Shown: one piece after another, positions 1-5,951 of the stretch | Position numbering within the stretch: position 1 is the stretch's first letter | Layout: each line of letters opens with the position of its first letter | From: G021776435 sp046756245 | GTDB lineage: Bacteria; Pseudomonadota; Alphaproteobacteria; Caulobacterales; Parvularculaceae | Length of the DNA stretch: 11,529 nucleotides | Assembly (NCBI GenBank): GCA_046756245.1 | Contig: JBHHVZ010000091.1 | Location: forward strand, 1 to 11,529 | Reading direction: 5' to 3' | Position numbers and translations under genes: made by a program | The notes under the pieces: generated by a model | The model's database searches: none | What the model was told of the DNA's origin: nothing | What the model saw: the letters and a program-made list of their open reading frames with translations, nothing else

Positions 1-5
1 TGCGC

Positions 6-85
6 TCTAGTGGAGCGAATTTGACATTCGATCACCGCTTGCAGCCAGTCTCGTACCGAATGTCAAATTCAAAAGCTCCACTAGA
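6..85. repeat. Long-stem inverted repeat, copy 1
   Basis: The arms at 6-30 and 57-85 form a 25-bp perfect stem, apart from a 4-nt AAAA insertion (71-74) in the right arm. The outer end is TCTAGTGGAGC and the inner end is TTTGACATTCG. A 26-nt segment separates the arms. Read on the minus strand, the arm order, the T4 bulge and the loop sequence all match copy 2 at 97-175. This is therefore a member of a dispersed repeat family and not a chance palindrome. No U-tract follows on either strand, so it is not an intrinsic terminator. A miniature mobile element or REP-like structured repeat is the likeliest identity. I cannot name the family. Confidence 0.85.
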
Positions 86-96
86 ATCAAATAATT

Positions 97-175
97 GCTA
101 GTGGTCCTTTTGATTCCGACATTTGCTCTCGGACTCGCTGCAACGGGATGCAAATGTCGGAATCGGACCACTAGC
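97..175. repeat. Long-stem inverted repeat, copy 2 (opposite orientation to copy 1)
   Basis: The arms at 97-126 and 150-175 pair over 26 bp, with a 4-nt TTTT bulge at 108-111 in the left arm. The outer end is GCTAGTGGTCC and the inner end is CCGACATTTGC. The 23-nt loop shares a GACT-GCTGCAA-like core with the reverse complement of the copy 1 loop. Relative to copy 1, six stem positions differ, and each change is matched by a compensating change in the other arm. The two copies lie head to head, 11 bp apart, upstream of the suhB-like gene. Confidence 0.85.
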
Positions 176-267
176 GACACGCAGTCCCCTCCCCCCTTGC
201 GCCGGCGCGCGCGGCGGCTATGGTGCGCCGCCACGCTCTCAGCAAGATAAGGTTTCAGGCCGCCGCC

Positions 268-1062
268 ATGACCCACGCTTCAGCCGTGATGACTGTCATG
301 ATCAACGCCGCGCGCAAGGCTGCGCGCGGATTGCGTCGCGATTTCGGCGAGCTTGAAGCGCTGCAAGTGTCCAAAAAGGGAGCGGCCGATTTCGTCAGCG
401 CCGCCGATCTCAGGGCTGAGCAGGTCCTGTTCGAGGAGCTCTCTAAAGGGCGTCCGAAATACGGTTTCGTCATGGAAGAGCGCGGCGAGATCGAAGGCGC
501 CGACAACTCCAACCGGTTCGTCGTCGATCCGCTTGACGGGACGACCAATTTTCTGCACGGCCTGCCCCAGTTCGCCATCTCCGTCGCGCTCGAGCGCGAC
601 CGCCAGCCCTACGCCGGCGTCATTTATAATCCGGCAACGGACGAAATGTTCTGGGCGGAGAAAGGCGAAGGCGCGTTCCTGAATGATCGACGCATCCGCG
701 TCTCTTCGCGCGGCGCGTTGACGGCCTGTCTGTTCGCCTGCGGCCTGCCGTTTCGAGGCCGGCCGGGCCGGGCCGACGCGCTGTCGGAAGCCGGCCGTGT
801 GCTCGCCGAAACTGCCGGCGTTCGCCGTTTCGGCTCGGCTGCGCTCGATCTCGCTTTTGTGGCGGCGGGCCGGTTCGACGCATTCTGGGAGCGCGCGCTT
901 AATCCCTGGGATGTAGCGGCCGGAATTATCCTAGTGCGCGAAGCGGGCGGTTATGTCAGCGAGATCGACGGCGGTCCGAAGCCGCTCACCGCGGGCTCCA
1001 TTCTCGCCGCCAATCCGGAAATTTACGAAAAAGCAAAAGCGCTGCTCAATGCGCCGTCGTAA
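268..1062 (+). CDS. suhB: Inositol-1-monophosphatase family protein (SuhB-like)
   Basis: A Mg2+-dependent phosphatase of the inositol monophosphatase superfamily, likely cytosolic, hydrolysing inositol-1-phosphate or a related sugar phosphate. The 264-aa length is typical. Metal-site motifs are visible: EE at 70-71, DPLDGTTNF at 87-95 (Asp87 and Asp90) and WDVAAGI at 214-220 (Asp215), followed by REAGG. The DGTTNF form marks the IMPase/SuhB branch, unlike the DGTRAF of the HisN-type gene at 4333-5142. The frame is open from an ATG at 220, but I chose the ATG at 268 because MTHASAVMTVMINAARKAARGL aligns with the usual family N-terminus. An AAGG lies 15-18 nt upstream, so the ribosome site is weak. 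In E. coli, SuhB also acts in rRNA antitermination; whether that applies here is unknown. It converges with the lipoprotein gene at 1089. Confidence 0.93.
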   Translation: MTHASAVMTVMINAARKAARGLRRDFGELEALQVSKKGAADFVSAADLRAEQVLFEELSKGRPKYGFVMEERGEIEGADNSNRFVVDPLDGTTNFLHGLPQFAISVALERDRQPYAGVIYNPATDEMFWAEKGEGAFLNDRRIRVSSRGALTACLFACGLPFRGRPGRADALSEAGRVLAETAGVRRFGSAALDLAFVAAGRFDAFWERALNPWDVAAGIILVREAGGYVSEIDGGPKPLTAGSILAANPEIYEKAKALLNAPS

Positions 1063-1088
1063 CCATACGTACGCTTAGACGCACGGAT

Positions 1089-1364
1089 TTAGACGCACCG
1101 ATAATGCCTGTAGCGCCAGCGCACCGAATGCGGGTCGATCGTTTCGTTCTGGTAGACGGCCTTTAATCCGTAGGCCCCGCAGTGATCTTCGGCCCGCTTG
1201 AGAAGCTCTTCCTCATCAAACTCATACGGGTCGAAGGGAATCGAAATCGACGGTTGCGTGTCGACGTCGTCAGTCGCGCAGGACGCGATCGCGCCGGCCA
1301 TAACGGCCGCAACGGTCGCCGCGGCGCCCCGCCGCAAGGCCTTGCCTGTATTGATTGCGGCCAT
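1089..1364 (-). CDS. Small hypothetical lipoprotein
   Basis: A 91-aa protein I do not recognise by family. It has a positively charged N-terminus, an Ala/Val-rich hydrophobic stretch (about residues 13-27) and a lipobox-like IASC with Cys29. That predicts signal peptidase II processing and export as a lipoprotein of about 63 residues. The mature part is acidic in the middle (DPYEFDEEELLKRAEDHCG), has a second cysteine at about position 62, and ends in a basic, aromatic RWRYRHYRCV tail with a third cysteine, so a disulfide is possible. A GGGAG site lies about 10 nt before the ATG. The gene lies downstream of the Hsp20 terminator on the same strand, so it is probably transcribed separately. It meets suhB tail to tail with 26 bp between stops. 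Confidence 0.65.
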   Translation of the reverse strand: MAAINTGKALRRGAAATVAAVMAGAIASCATDDVDTQPSISIPFDPYEFDEEELLKRAEDHCGAYGLKAVYQNETIDPHSVRWRYRHYRCV

Positions 1365-1415
1365 TGGTGTGATTCTCCCTCATCTGGGAGGAAATGTAGC
1401 AAGCCGAGAGCGGCG

Positions 1416-1443
1416 AAAAAAGGGCGCGCCTTTGGGCGCGCCC
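1416..1443 (-). terminator. Intrinsic terminator of the Hsp20 gene
   Basis: On the minus strand the transcript reads GGGCGCGCC, loop CAAA, GGCGCGCCC, then six U residues (complement of 1416-1421). A perfect 9-bp GC stem with an immediate U-tract is a textbook rho-independent terminator. It begins 37 nt after the Hsp20 stop codon and lies upstream of the lipoprotein gene, isolating the two transcripts. Confidence 0.92.
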
Positions 1444-1480
1444 ATGCAATCAGGGAGGGAAATTCAAAGATTTCGTTCAA

Positions 1481-1942
1481 TCAGGCGGCGTTCGAGCCTT
1501 TCAGCACCTTTAAATTCGCCGAATCGCCGTTGCTGATGGCGATCTTGCGCGGCTTCATGGCTTCGGGAACTTCGCGCTTGAGCTCGATGTTCAGGAGTCC
1601 GTTGACGATCGAAGCGCCGGCCACTTCCACATGTTCGGCGAGCTGGAACCGCCGCTCGAACGAGCGCCCGGCGATGCCCTGATAGAGGAATGTCCGGCCG
1701 TCGTCGGTTTCGGGCCGCTTGCCGGTTACGGTGAGCGTATTTTCATGGAGTTCGAGATCGAGGTCTTCTTCGCCGAATCCGGCCACCGCCACGGTGATTC
1801 GGTATTGGTCTTCGTCGATTCGTTCGATGTTGTAAGGCGGATAGCCGCCTGCTTCGGCCTTGCCCATGGTGTCGAGAAGGTCGAAGACGCGGTCGAAACC
1901 GACGGTCGAACGATAGAGGGGGGTTAAGTCGAAACTACGCAT
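1481..1942 (-). CDS. ibpA: Small heat shock protein Hsp20 (IbpA-type)
   Basis: An ATP-independent holdase chaperone that binds unfolding proteins in the cytoplasm and hands them to DnaK/ClpB. The 153-aa product has a short N-terminal arm (MRSFDLTPLYRSTVGFDR), an alpha-crystallin domain at about 36-137 with the conserved AGF and NGLLNIEL strands, and an IAI tripeptide (the I-x-I anchor) at 134-136 in the C-terminal tail. The frame is open back to 1987, but the start at 1942 is set by an AAGGAGG 9 nt upstream; the earlier ATG at 1954 directly abuts that site. The gene has a sigma32-type promoter, a structured leader that sequesters the Shine-Dalgarno sequence, and its own terminator, so it is a monocistronic heat-shock unit controlled at both transcription and translation. 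Confidence 0.95.
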   Translation of the reverse strand: MRSFDLTPLYRSTVGFDRVFDLLDTMGKAEAGGYPPYNIERIDEDQYRITVAVAGFGEEDLDLELHENTLTVTGKRPETDDGRTFLYQGIAGRSFERRFQLAEHVEVAGASIVNGLLNIELKREVPEAMKPRKIAISNGDSANLKVLKGSNAA

Positions 1943-1951
1943 GGATGTCAT

Positions 1952-2035
1952 CCTCCTTGTTCCAAGCGAGGGTTGCGCGCGACGCACTCCGCCAAGACGG
2001 CGAGATGCCCGCGATCGGAGCCTGACGGCCTCCGA
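1952..2035 (-). promoter_or_regulatory. ROSE-like RNA thermometer in the Hsp20 5' leader
   Basis: The minus-strand leader folds into three consecutive hairpins: 2035-2015 (9/8-nt arms, one bulged G), 2004-1987 (CUCGCC with GGCGGAG, one bulged G) and 1971-1952. In the last, CCUCGCUUG pairs with CAAGGAGG across a GAA loop: eight base pairs with one bulged G, burying the whole Shine-Dalgarno sequence. The UCGCU in this arm fits the ROSE anti-SD consensus U(U/C)GCU, whose unpaired G weakens the helix so that heat opens it. A leader of about 95 nt with the inhibitory hairpin last matches the known ROSE layout upstream of rhizobial hsp20 genes. The folding is by hand, not by computed energies. Confidence 0.8.
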
Positions 2036-2043
2036 CGCGATCT

Positions 2044-2071
2044 AGATGGGAAACACAGCGCCTGTTTCAAG
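2044..2071 (-). promoter_or_regulatory. Sigma32 (RpoH) heat-shock promoter of the Hsp20 gene
   Basis: On the minus strand, CTTGAAA (2071-2065), a 13-nt spacer, then TCCCATCT (2051-2044). This is close to the RpoH consensus CTTGAAA-N11-16-CCCCATNT. The implied start is about 2036-2037, exactly at the base of the first leader hairpin, so promoter and thermometer support each other. Confidence 0.85.
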
Positions 2072-2162
2072 AGCCTGCTGGACCCCTGACTCCAGCGTGG
2101 TAGGAAACACCTCTAAAGGCCGAATCACTATGGTGAATATTCGCTCCGACCGGGAGGCTTTC

Positions 2163-3056
2163 ATGAGGGTTTTGACTGTGTTTGCGACTGTGTTCTTGGC
2201 GACAGGAATCGCCGCCTGCGGCGGCGCGCAAGACACCGCCGCGCAGGCGCCGGAAGCCGCGCCGGATCCGGCTGCGCTTCTCGACGCCGCTATTGCAGGA
2301 AGCCATCGCTCCGACGAAGAAAAGGCCCGCGATCAATTCCGCCATCCCAAGGAAACGCTTTTATTTTTCGGCGTTGAGCCCGACATGACGGTGGTTGAAA
2401 TCTGGCCGGGCGGCGGCTGGTACACCAACGTGATTGCTCCTTATCTCGCCGCAGGCGGCGGAAATTATTACGCCGCCTACCTTAACCCCGAGGGCGCCAG
2501 CCAAAGAGTAGCCGCCGCCTACAAGGCGTATAAGGAAAGCTACGCAGACAGGCCGGAAATTTACGGAACGGTCACCATGACCATTCTCGGCGAAAGCCAT
2601 GAAGTCGCGCCGGCGGGATCGGCCGACGCCGTGCTCACGTTCCGCAACGTTCATAACTGGATGGCGCGCGGCGTCGCCGAGGATTATTTCGCCGAATTTT
2701 ACCGCGCGCTCAAACCCGGCGGCGTGCTCGGCGTCGTCGAACACCGCGCCGATCCTGGCGAGGAGCAGGACCCGAATGCGCGCAGCGGTTATGTGCGCGA
2801 GGACGTCGTTATCGAACTCGCCAAAAAGGCCGGTTTTGAATTGCAGGCGCGCGCCGAGATCAACGCCAATCCGCAAGACACGAAGGATCATCCTTTCGGC
2901 GTCTGGACACTGCCGCCGGTTCGCCGCTCGTCGGAAATGCGCGGCGTCGAGGACCCTGAATTCGACCGCGCAAAATATGACGCCATCGGCGAAAGCGATC
3001 GGATGACTCTCAAATTCCGCAAACCCCTCGCCGCTGACGGCGCGTTGCTGGAATAA
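2163..3056 (+). CDS. Predicted lipoprotein-anchored class I methyltransferase (COG4798-like)
   Basis: A 297-aa protein with a lipoprotein-type leader, MRVLTVFATVFLATGIAAC, lipobox IAAC at Cys19, then a low-complexity Ala/Pro linker. From about residue 45 it resembles the COG4798 predicted methyltransferases: a Rossmann motif VVEIWPGGGWYTNVIAPYL (77-95) with Gly83-85 in place of the usual GxGxG, VLTFRNVHNW (157-166), ALKPGGVLGVVEHR (182-195) and a C-terminal HPFGVWTLPP. I chose the ATG at 2163 because GGGAGG lies 5 nt upstream and the export signal starts there; the frame is open from 2046, but that part overlaps the heat-shock promoter. It starts an operon with the SCP2-like and hydrolase genes. 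A SAM-using fold behind an export signal is unexpected, so catalysis is unproven and the substrate unknown. Confidence 0.8.
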   Translation: MRVLTVFATVFLATGIAACGGAQDTAAQAPEAAPDPAALLDAAIAGSHRSDEEKARDQFRHPKETLLFFGVEPDMTVVEIWPGGGWYTNVIAPYLAAGGGNYYAAYLNPEGASQRVAAAYKAYKESYADRPEIYGTVTMTILGESHEVAPAGSADAVLTFRNVHNWMARGVAEDYFAEFYRALKPGGVLGVVEHRADPGEEQDPNARSGYVREDVVIELAKKAGFELQARAEINANPQDTKDHPFGVWTLPPVRRSSEMRGVEDPEFDRAKYDAIGESDRMTLKFRKPLAADGALLE

Positions 3057-3059
3057 GTC

Positions 3060-3365
3060 ATGACGGCGGAAAACGGCGTTCGCGAAGCGGCCGGAAAAGC
3101 GTTTAAAACGCGCTTTGACGCCGTCATCGCGCTCGAAGCCGACGGCGCGGCGCCGTTCTGGATCGACGGCTGGTTCGATCCGCCCAAAATAATGGCAAAG
3201 ACGCCGGACAAGCCTGTGGACTGCCGCTGGCGCGCCCGCGCTGAAACATTTCTGCGGGCGCTCGAAAGCGAGCATGCGTTCGAAAGCGCTTTCGTTTCGG
3301 GACGGCTCTCGATCGCCGGCGATATCAGCGTCATGAAACGATTGAAGCTGGAGTCTGCGCGATGA
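3060..3365 (+). CDS. SCP2-like sterol/lipid-binding domain protein
   Basis: A 101-aa single-domain protein. The second half carries an SCP2-type pattern: an aspartate-led strand (DCRWRARAETFLRAL, about 54-68), then a segment ending AFVSGRLSIAGDISVMKRLKLE (about 77-98), matching the conserved SGxLxxxGDxxxxxxL signature of sterol carrier protein 2 domains. These fold around a hydrophobic tunnel that binds lipids or acyl chains. No signal peptide or membrane segment is visible. It starts 3 nt after the methyltransferase stop without a clear ribosome site and overlaps the next start by ATGA, so translation is probably coupled in both directions. With a lysophospholipase-like hydrolase next door, a lipid ligand is plausible but inferred. 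Confidence 0.72.
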   Translation: MTAENGVREAAGKAFKTRFDAVIALEADGAAPFWIDGWFDPPKIMAKTPDKPVDCRWRARAETFLRALESEHAFESAFVSGRLSIAGDISVMKRLKLESAR

Positions 3366-4330
3366 GCGAATTCATTCGGGTCCCCGGCAATCCCGTTCCG
3401 GAAGGCGGCGAGGTTTTCTGTCTCGAAACGGCCGACGGAGCCCGCCTGCGCTCCGCGGTTTTCTCCGCGCGGAATCCGCGCGGCGGGGTAGTTCTCTTGA
3501 ACGGCCGGTCCGAATTCATCGAGAAATATTTCGAAGTTGTCGAGGACTTGCGCGCGCGCAGGCTATCGGTCGCGACTATGGACTGGCGCGGCCAGGGTCT
3601 CTCTTCGCGATTGCTGCCGATTTCGGAGAAAGGTCATATCACCGATTTCGGCGCCTTCGCCGCAGATCTTCGATTATTTACGGAGGAAATCGCCCGGAAG
3701 CGCTTCGAAGGACCGCTCATCCTGATGACGCACTCCATGGGCGGCGTGCCGGCGCTGCAGCTTCTGGCCGACGGCTATGACGCCTTTGCAGGCGCCATTC
3801 TGTGCGCGCCGATGACGCGGCTTACTGCAAACCCCGTAAAGCGGTTCTACGCCCGCCTCGCAGCGCGTGCGGCCTGCGCGCTCGGCGCGTCGCGCCAGTC
3901 GGTCCTGGGCGTGAAGGAATATTCGCTCGAATTCGAGGGCAATATTCTGACATCGGATCCCGTGCGCCACGAGCGGTTTCGCGCGCTGCAGGCGGCCGCT
4001 CCGAACGCGACTCTGGGCGCGCCGACCTATGGCTGGCTGAAGGCCGCCACCGACGCCATCGACGACATTCACAGGCCGGGCCGCCTCGACAGCATTAAGA
4101 TCCCCATACGGATCGTATCGGCGGCGCGGGACATGCTGGTCGATTCAACCGATCACCGGGAGCTCGCGGCCCGCTATGAACGGATCGACTGCGTCACCGT
4201 CAAAGACGCCCTGCATGAAATTCTGATGGAGCGCGACGCATTCCGCGCCCAGTACTGGCGCGCTTTCGACGCGTTTGTCGAGCCGCTGCTGGCGAAGTCA
4301 GGCGACCGAGAGACGGCTGCGGCGTCCTGA
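3362..4330 (+). CDS. Alpha/beta hydrolase, lysophospholipase (PldB-like)
   Basis: A serine hydrolase of the Hydrolase_4/lysophospholipase group, 322 aa, which typically cleaves acyl chains from lysophospholipids or monoacylglycerols. Visible features are the oxyanion-region strand GGVVLLNGRSEFIEKY (41-56), the conserved DWRGQGLSSR (74-83), the nucleophile elbow HSMGG with Ser125, and the likely acid and base Asp257 (SAARDMLVDS) and His285 (DALHEILMERD), so the triad is complete. There is no signal peptide. The first codon overlaps the stop of the SCP2-like gene, and the stop is 2 bp from the hisN stop on the other strand. PldB is the closest name I recognise; the actual substrate cannot be read from the sequence. 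Confidence 0.88.
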   Translation: MSEFIRVPGNPVPEGGEVFCLETADGARLRSAVFSARNPRGGVVLLNGRSEFIEKYFEVVEDLRARRLSVATMDWRGQGLSSRLLPISEKGHITDFGAFAADLRLFTEEIARKRFEGPLILMTHSMGGVPALQLLADGYDAFAGAILCAPMTRLTANPVKRFYARLAARAACALGASRQSVLGVKEYSLEFEGNILTSDPVRHERFRALQAAAPNATLGAPTYGWLKAATDAIDDIHRPGRLDSIKIPIRIVSAARDMLVDSTDHRELAARYERIDCVTVKDALHEILMERDAFRAQYWRAFDAFVEPLLAKSGDRETAAAS

Positions 4331-4332
4331 AG

Positions 4333-5142
4333 TCAACCCTTGAGGACCGTCAGCGCCGCCGCGTGGAGCGCCGGCGTCGCCGCGGCGATGGTTTCGCCGC
4401 GCGCATCCGTTCCAACCGCTTCGCCCCGCCAGTTGGAGATGACCCCGCCCGCTCCCTCCACCACAGGGATGAGCGCTGCAAAGTCATGGCGCTGCAGCCC
4501 GGCTTCGATCACGAGATCGAGCTGCCCCTGCGCCAGCAAGCCGTAACCGTAGGCGTCGAATCCGAAACGGCAGACCTGCGCGCGATCCGTCACGCGGGCG
4601 AAGGCGCGGGCTTCATCGTCGCTGAAAATGGCCGAACCGCGCGGATCGGTCGTCGACACCCGCGCCAGCGCCAGCTCGGTCGCCTTGCTGGTGCGGCAAA
4701 CGCTTTCCATCCCGTTCCTGAAATAATGAGTCTCGCCGTCGGCGCCGAGCCAGCGCTCGTCCGTGAATGGCTGATCGATGAGGCCGATCACGGAACGCTC
4801 GTCGCGTTCGAGCGCGATCAGCGTCGTCCAGCTCGCAACGCCGCACACGAACGCCCGCGTTCCGTCAACCGGATCGAGCACCCATCGCCATGGGCCGTCG
4901 CCGGCCGTCTCTCCGAATTCCTCCCCCAGAACGCCATGGTCCGGATAGGCCGCGCCGATATGCTCGCGCAAAACCCGCTCGGCTTCTCGATCGGCGTCGG
5001 TGACCGGATCGAAACCGGCGGCGTCCTTGTTGGAAACTGCGCCCGCCTTCCTGAAACGCGGCAGTGTTTCTGCGCGCGCGGCGTCGGCGATCGCATGGGC
5101 GAACGCGGCGAATTCGGAACATGTGCTGGATTGGTCGGCCAT
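4333..5142 (-). CDS. hisN: Histidinol-phosphatase, inositol-monophosphatase type (HisN)
   Basis: Dephosphorylates L-histidinol phosphate, the penultimate step of histidine synthesis, in organisms that use an IMPase-fold enzyme. The 269-aa protein has GEEFG (Glu74-Glu75), WVLDPVDGTRAFVCG (87-101, Asp90 and Asp93) and HDFAALIPVVEGAGG (219-233, Asp220). The DGTRAF form and the HDFAAL box separate HisN from the SuhB type seen at 268-1062. FDPVTDADREAE at 44-55 is also typical. No clear Shine-Dalgarno precedes the ATG at 5142, but I see no better start. The gene is convergent with the hydrolase operon and follows the XRE gene after a 101-bp gap holding a stem-loop. No other his genes are visible, as is common for hisN. 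Confidence 0.88.
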   Translation of the reverse strand: MADQSSTCSEFAAFAHAIADAARAETLPRFRKAGAVSNKDAAGFDPVTDADREAERVLREHIGAAYPDHGVLGEEFGETAGDGPWRWVLDPVDGTRAFVCGVASWTTLIALERDERSVIGLIDQPFTDERWLGADGETHYFRNGMESVCRTSKATELALARVSTTDPRGSAIFSDDEARAFARVTDRAQVCRFGFDAYGYGLLAQGQLDLVIEAGLQRHDFAALIPVVEGAGGVISNWRGEAVGTDARGETIAAATPALHAAALTVLKG

Positions 5143-5201
5143 GGGCGCGCGATCATGACGATCCGCGCGCCCGGGGGCAAGCGTTCAGGCGGCATGGCCA
5201 A

Positions 5202-5243
5202 CCCGGATTTCTCAAACCGTCGCTAGGGGTTGAGAAATCCGGG
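5202..5243. repeat. Perfect 14-bp stem-loop abutting the XRE stop codon
   Basis: CCCGGATTTCTCAA (5202-5215) and its exact complement (5230-5243) flank a 14-nt loop. The right arm touches the stop codon of the XRE gene (5244-5246). Neither strand has a U-tract after the stem, so intrinsic termination is unlikely. An mRNA-stabilising 3' hairpin or a dispersed REP-type repeat fits better. The arm sequence is unrelated to the repeats at 6-175. Confidence 0.7.
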
Positions 5244-5648
5244 CTAGGCCGCGCCCGACATCGCTTTGGCCAGGTCCAGCAGTCGCCGGCGGGGTTCTTC
5301 ATCAAGCGTATAATAGGCGCGTACGAGATCGATGGTTTCTTTCGCATTGAAGACGTCATCAGGCGCGCCCGCGCCTTCTCCCTGACCGCCGTTGATCAGA
5401 GCGAATGCGCTGCGTTCGCTGGCCGCAGTCCCGTTCAGGCCATCGAAGAAATACGCAACCGGCACGTCGAGCGCGCGCGACAACGCCCACAGCCGGGACG
5501 CGGAAACCCGATTGGCGCCGCTTTCATATTTCTGAATCTGCTGGAATCGAATGTTGACTGCTTCCGCCAGCTTTTGCTGGGTGAGACCGAGCAGACGCCG
5601 ACGTTGGCGCAGCCGCCGGCCGACATGAAGGTCTATCGGATGAGCCAT
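5244..5648 (-). CDS. XRE-family helix-turn-helix transcriptional regulator
   Basis: A 134-aa DNA-binding regulator. A Cro/CI-type HTH occupies about residues 8-66 (VGRRLRQRRRLLGLTQQKLAEA, then IRFQQIQKYESGANRVSASRLW), followed by DVPVAYFFDGL, a Gly/Ala-rich linker (80-98) and a helical tail (KETIDLVRAYYTLDEEPRRRLLDLAKAM) that probably dimerises. This architecture is widespread in alphaproteobacteria as a chromosomal, non-phage regulator, and its regulon is usually unknown. GAGGAGG sits 6 nt before the ATG. The 303-bp upstream region carries a small inverted repeat (5815-5829) that could be its own operator. hisN is downstream on the same strand, 101 bp away, so co-transcription is possible but not shown. 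Confidence 0.9.
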   Translation of the reverse strand: MAHPIDLHVGRRLRQRRRLLGLTQQKLAEAVNIRFQQIQKYESGANRVSASRLWALSRALDVPVAYFFDGLNGTAASERSAFALINGGQGEGAGAPDDVFNAKETIDLVRAYYTLDEEPRRRLLDLAKAMSGAA

Positions 5649-5951
5649 AGTCTGCCTCCTCGGCGGCGGTTGTTTTCAGGCGCCGCCTTTAAGCGAAATC
5701 AGGCAAGCTTCGTGCCGGATTCGGCGAAATCGACGATTCAGCTTCGCTTTTCAGGAGAAATTCGCATTCTTTTCGAGGCGTGCGCGCGGTTGCGCATCGG
5801 CGCAGCGCGGTTTTGTTTCAAAATGAAACTGCGGCGCTGGATAAGGGTTATACGACCTTTCGCTGACCGCGACTCATAACGTCGACGAAAAGCCTTTTCT
5901 TTCAATGTCGACCTTTAACCGGAGTCTCAGATCGTCAGCGAGAGCTTGGCG
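5649..5951. other. Gene-free region upstream of the XRE regulator
   Basis: No credible gene in 303 bp; the open frames here are antisense extensions. It holds the XRE ribosome site (complement of 5655-5661), the inverted repeat GTTTCA-AAA-TGAAAC at 5815-5829, and a pair of GTCGAC hexamers (5881-5886, 5907-5912) enclosing a GAAAA-GCC-TTTTC mini-stem. The last could be the 3' structure of the glycosyltransferase transcript but lacks a U-tract. I see no convincing -35/-10 pair. Confidence 0.6.
5815..5829. promoter_or_regulatory. Candidate operator: 6-bp inverted repeat with 3-nt spacer
   Basis: GTTTCA AAA TGAAAC, a perfect dyad of 15 bp in the AT-richer part of the XRE leader, about 167 bp upstream of its ATG. 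The size and symmetry suit a dimeric HTH regulator, and autoregulation by the XRE protein is the simplest guess. Only one copy is visible. Confidence 0.35.

Noticed and set aside
220..267. Upstream ATG at 220 for the suhB-like gene
   Set aside because: The extra 16 residues do not resemble the family N-terminus; the start at 268 does.
2046..2162. N-terminal extension of the methyltransferase frame to an ATG at 2046
   Set aside because: It overlaps the Hsp20 sigma32 promoter and would bury the signal peptide 39 residues in; GGGAGG immediately before 2163 marks the real start.
2361..3275. 304-codon minus-strand open frame opposite the methyltransferase operon
   Set aside because: Antisense shadow with no recognisable domain or ribosome site.
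5202..5243. Rho-independent terminator between XRE and hisN
   Set aside because: The stem is strong, but neither strand has a run of T after it, so I list it as a repeat or structure only.
5881..5912. Terminator for the glycosyltransferase gene at the paired GTCGAC sites
   Set aside because: The stem is interrupted by an unpaired 7-nt segment and no U-tract follows on the minus strand.
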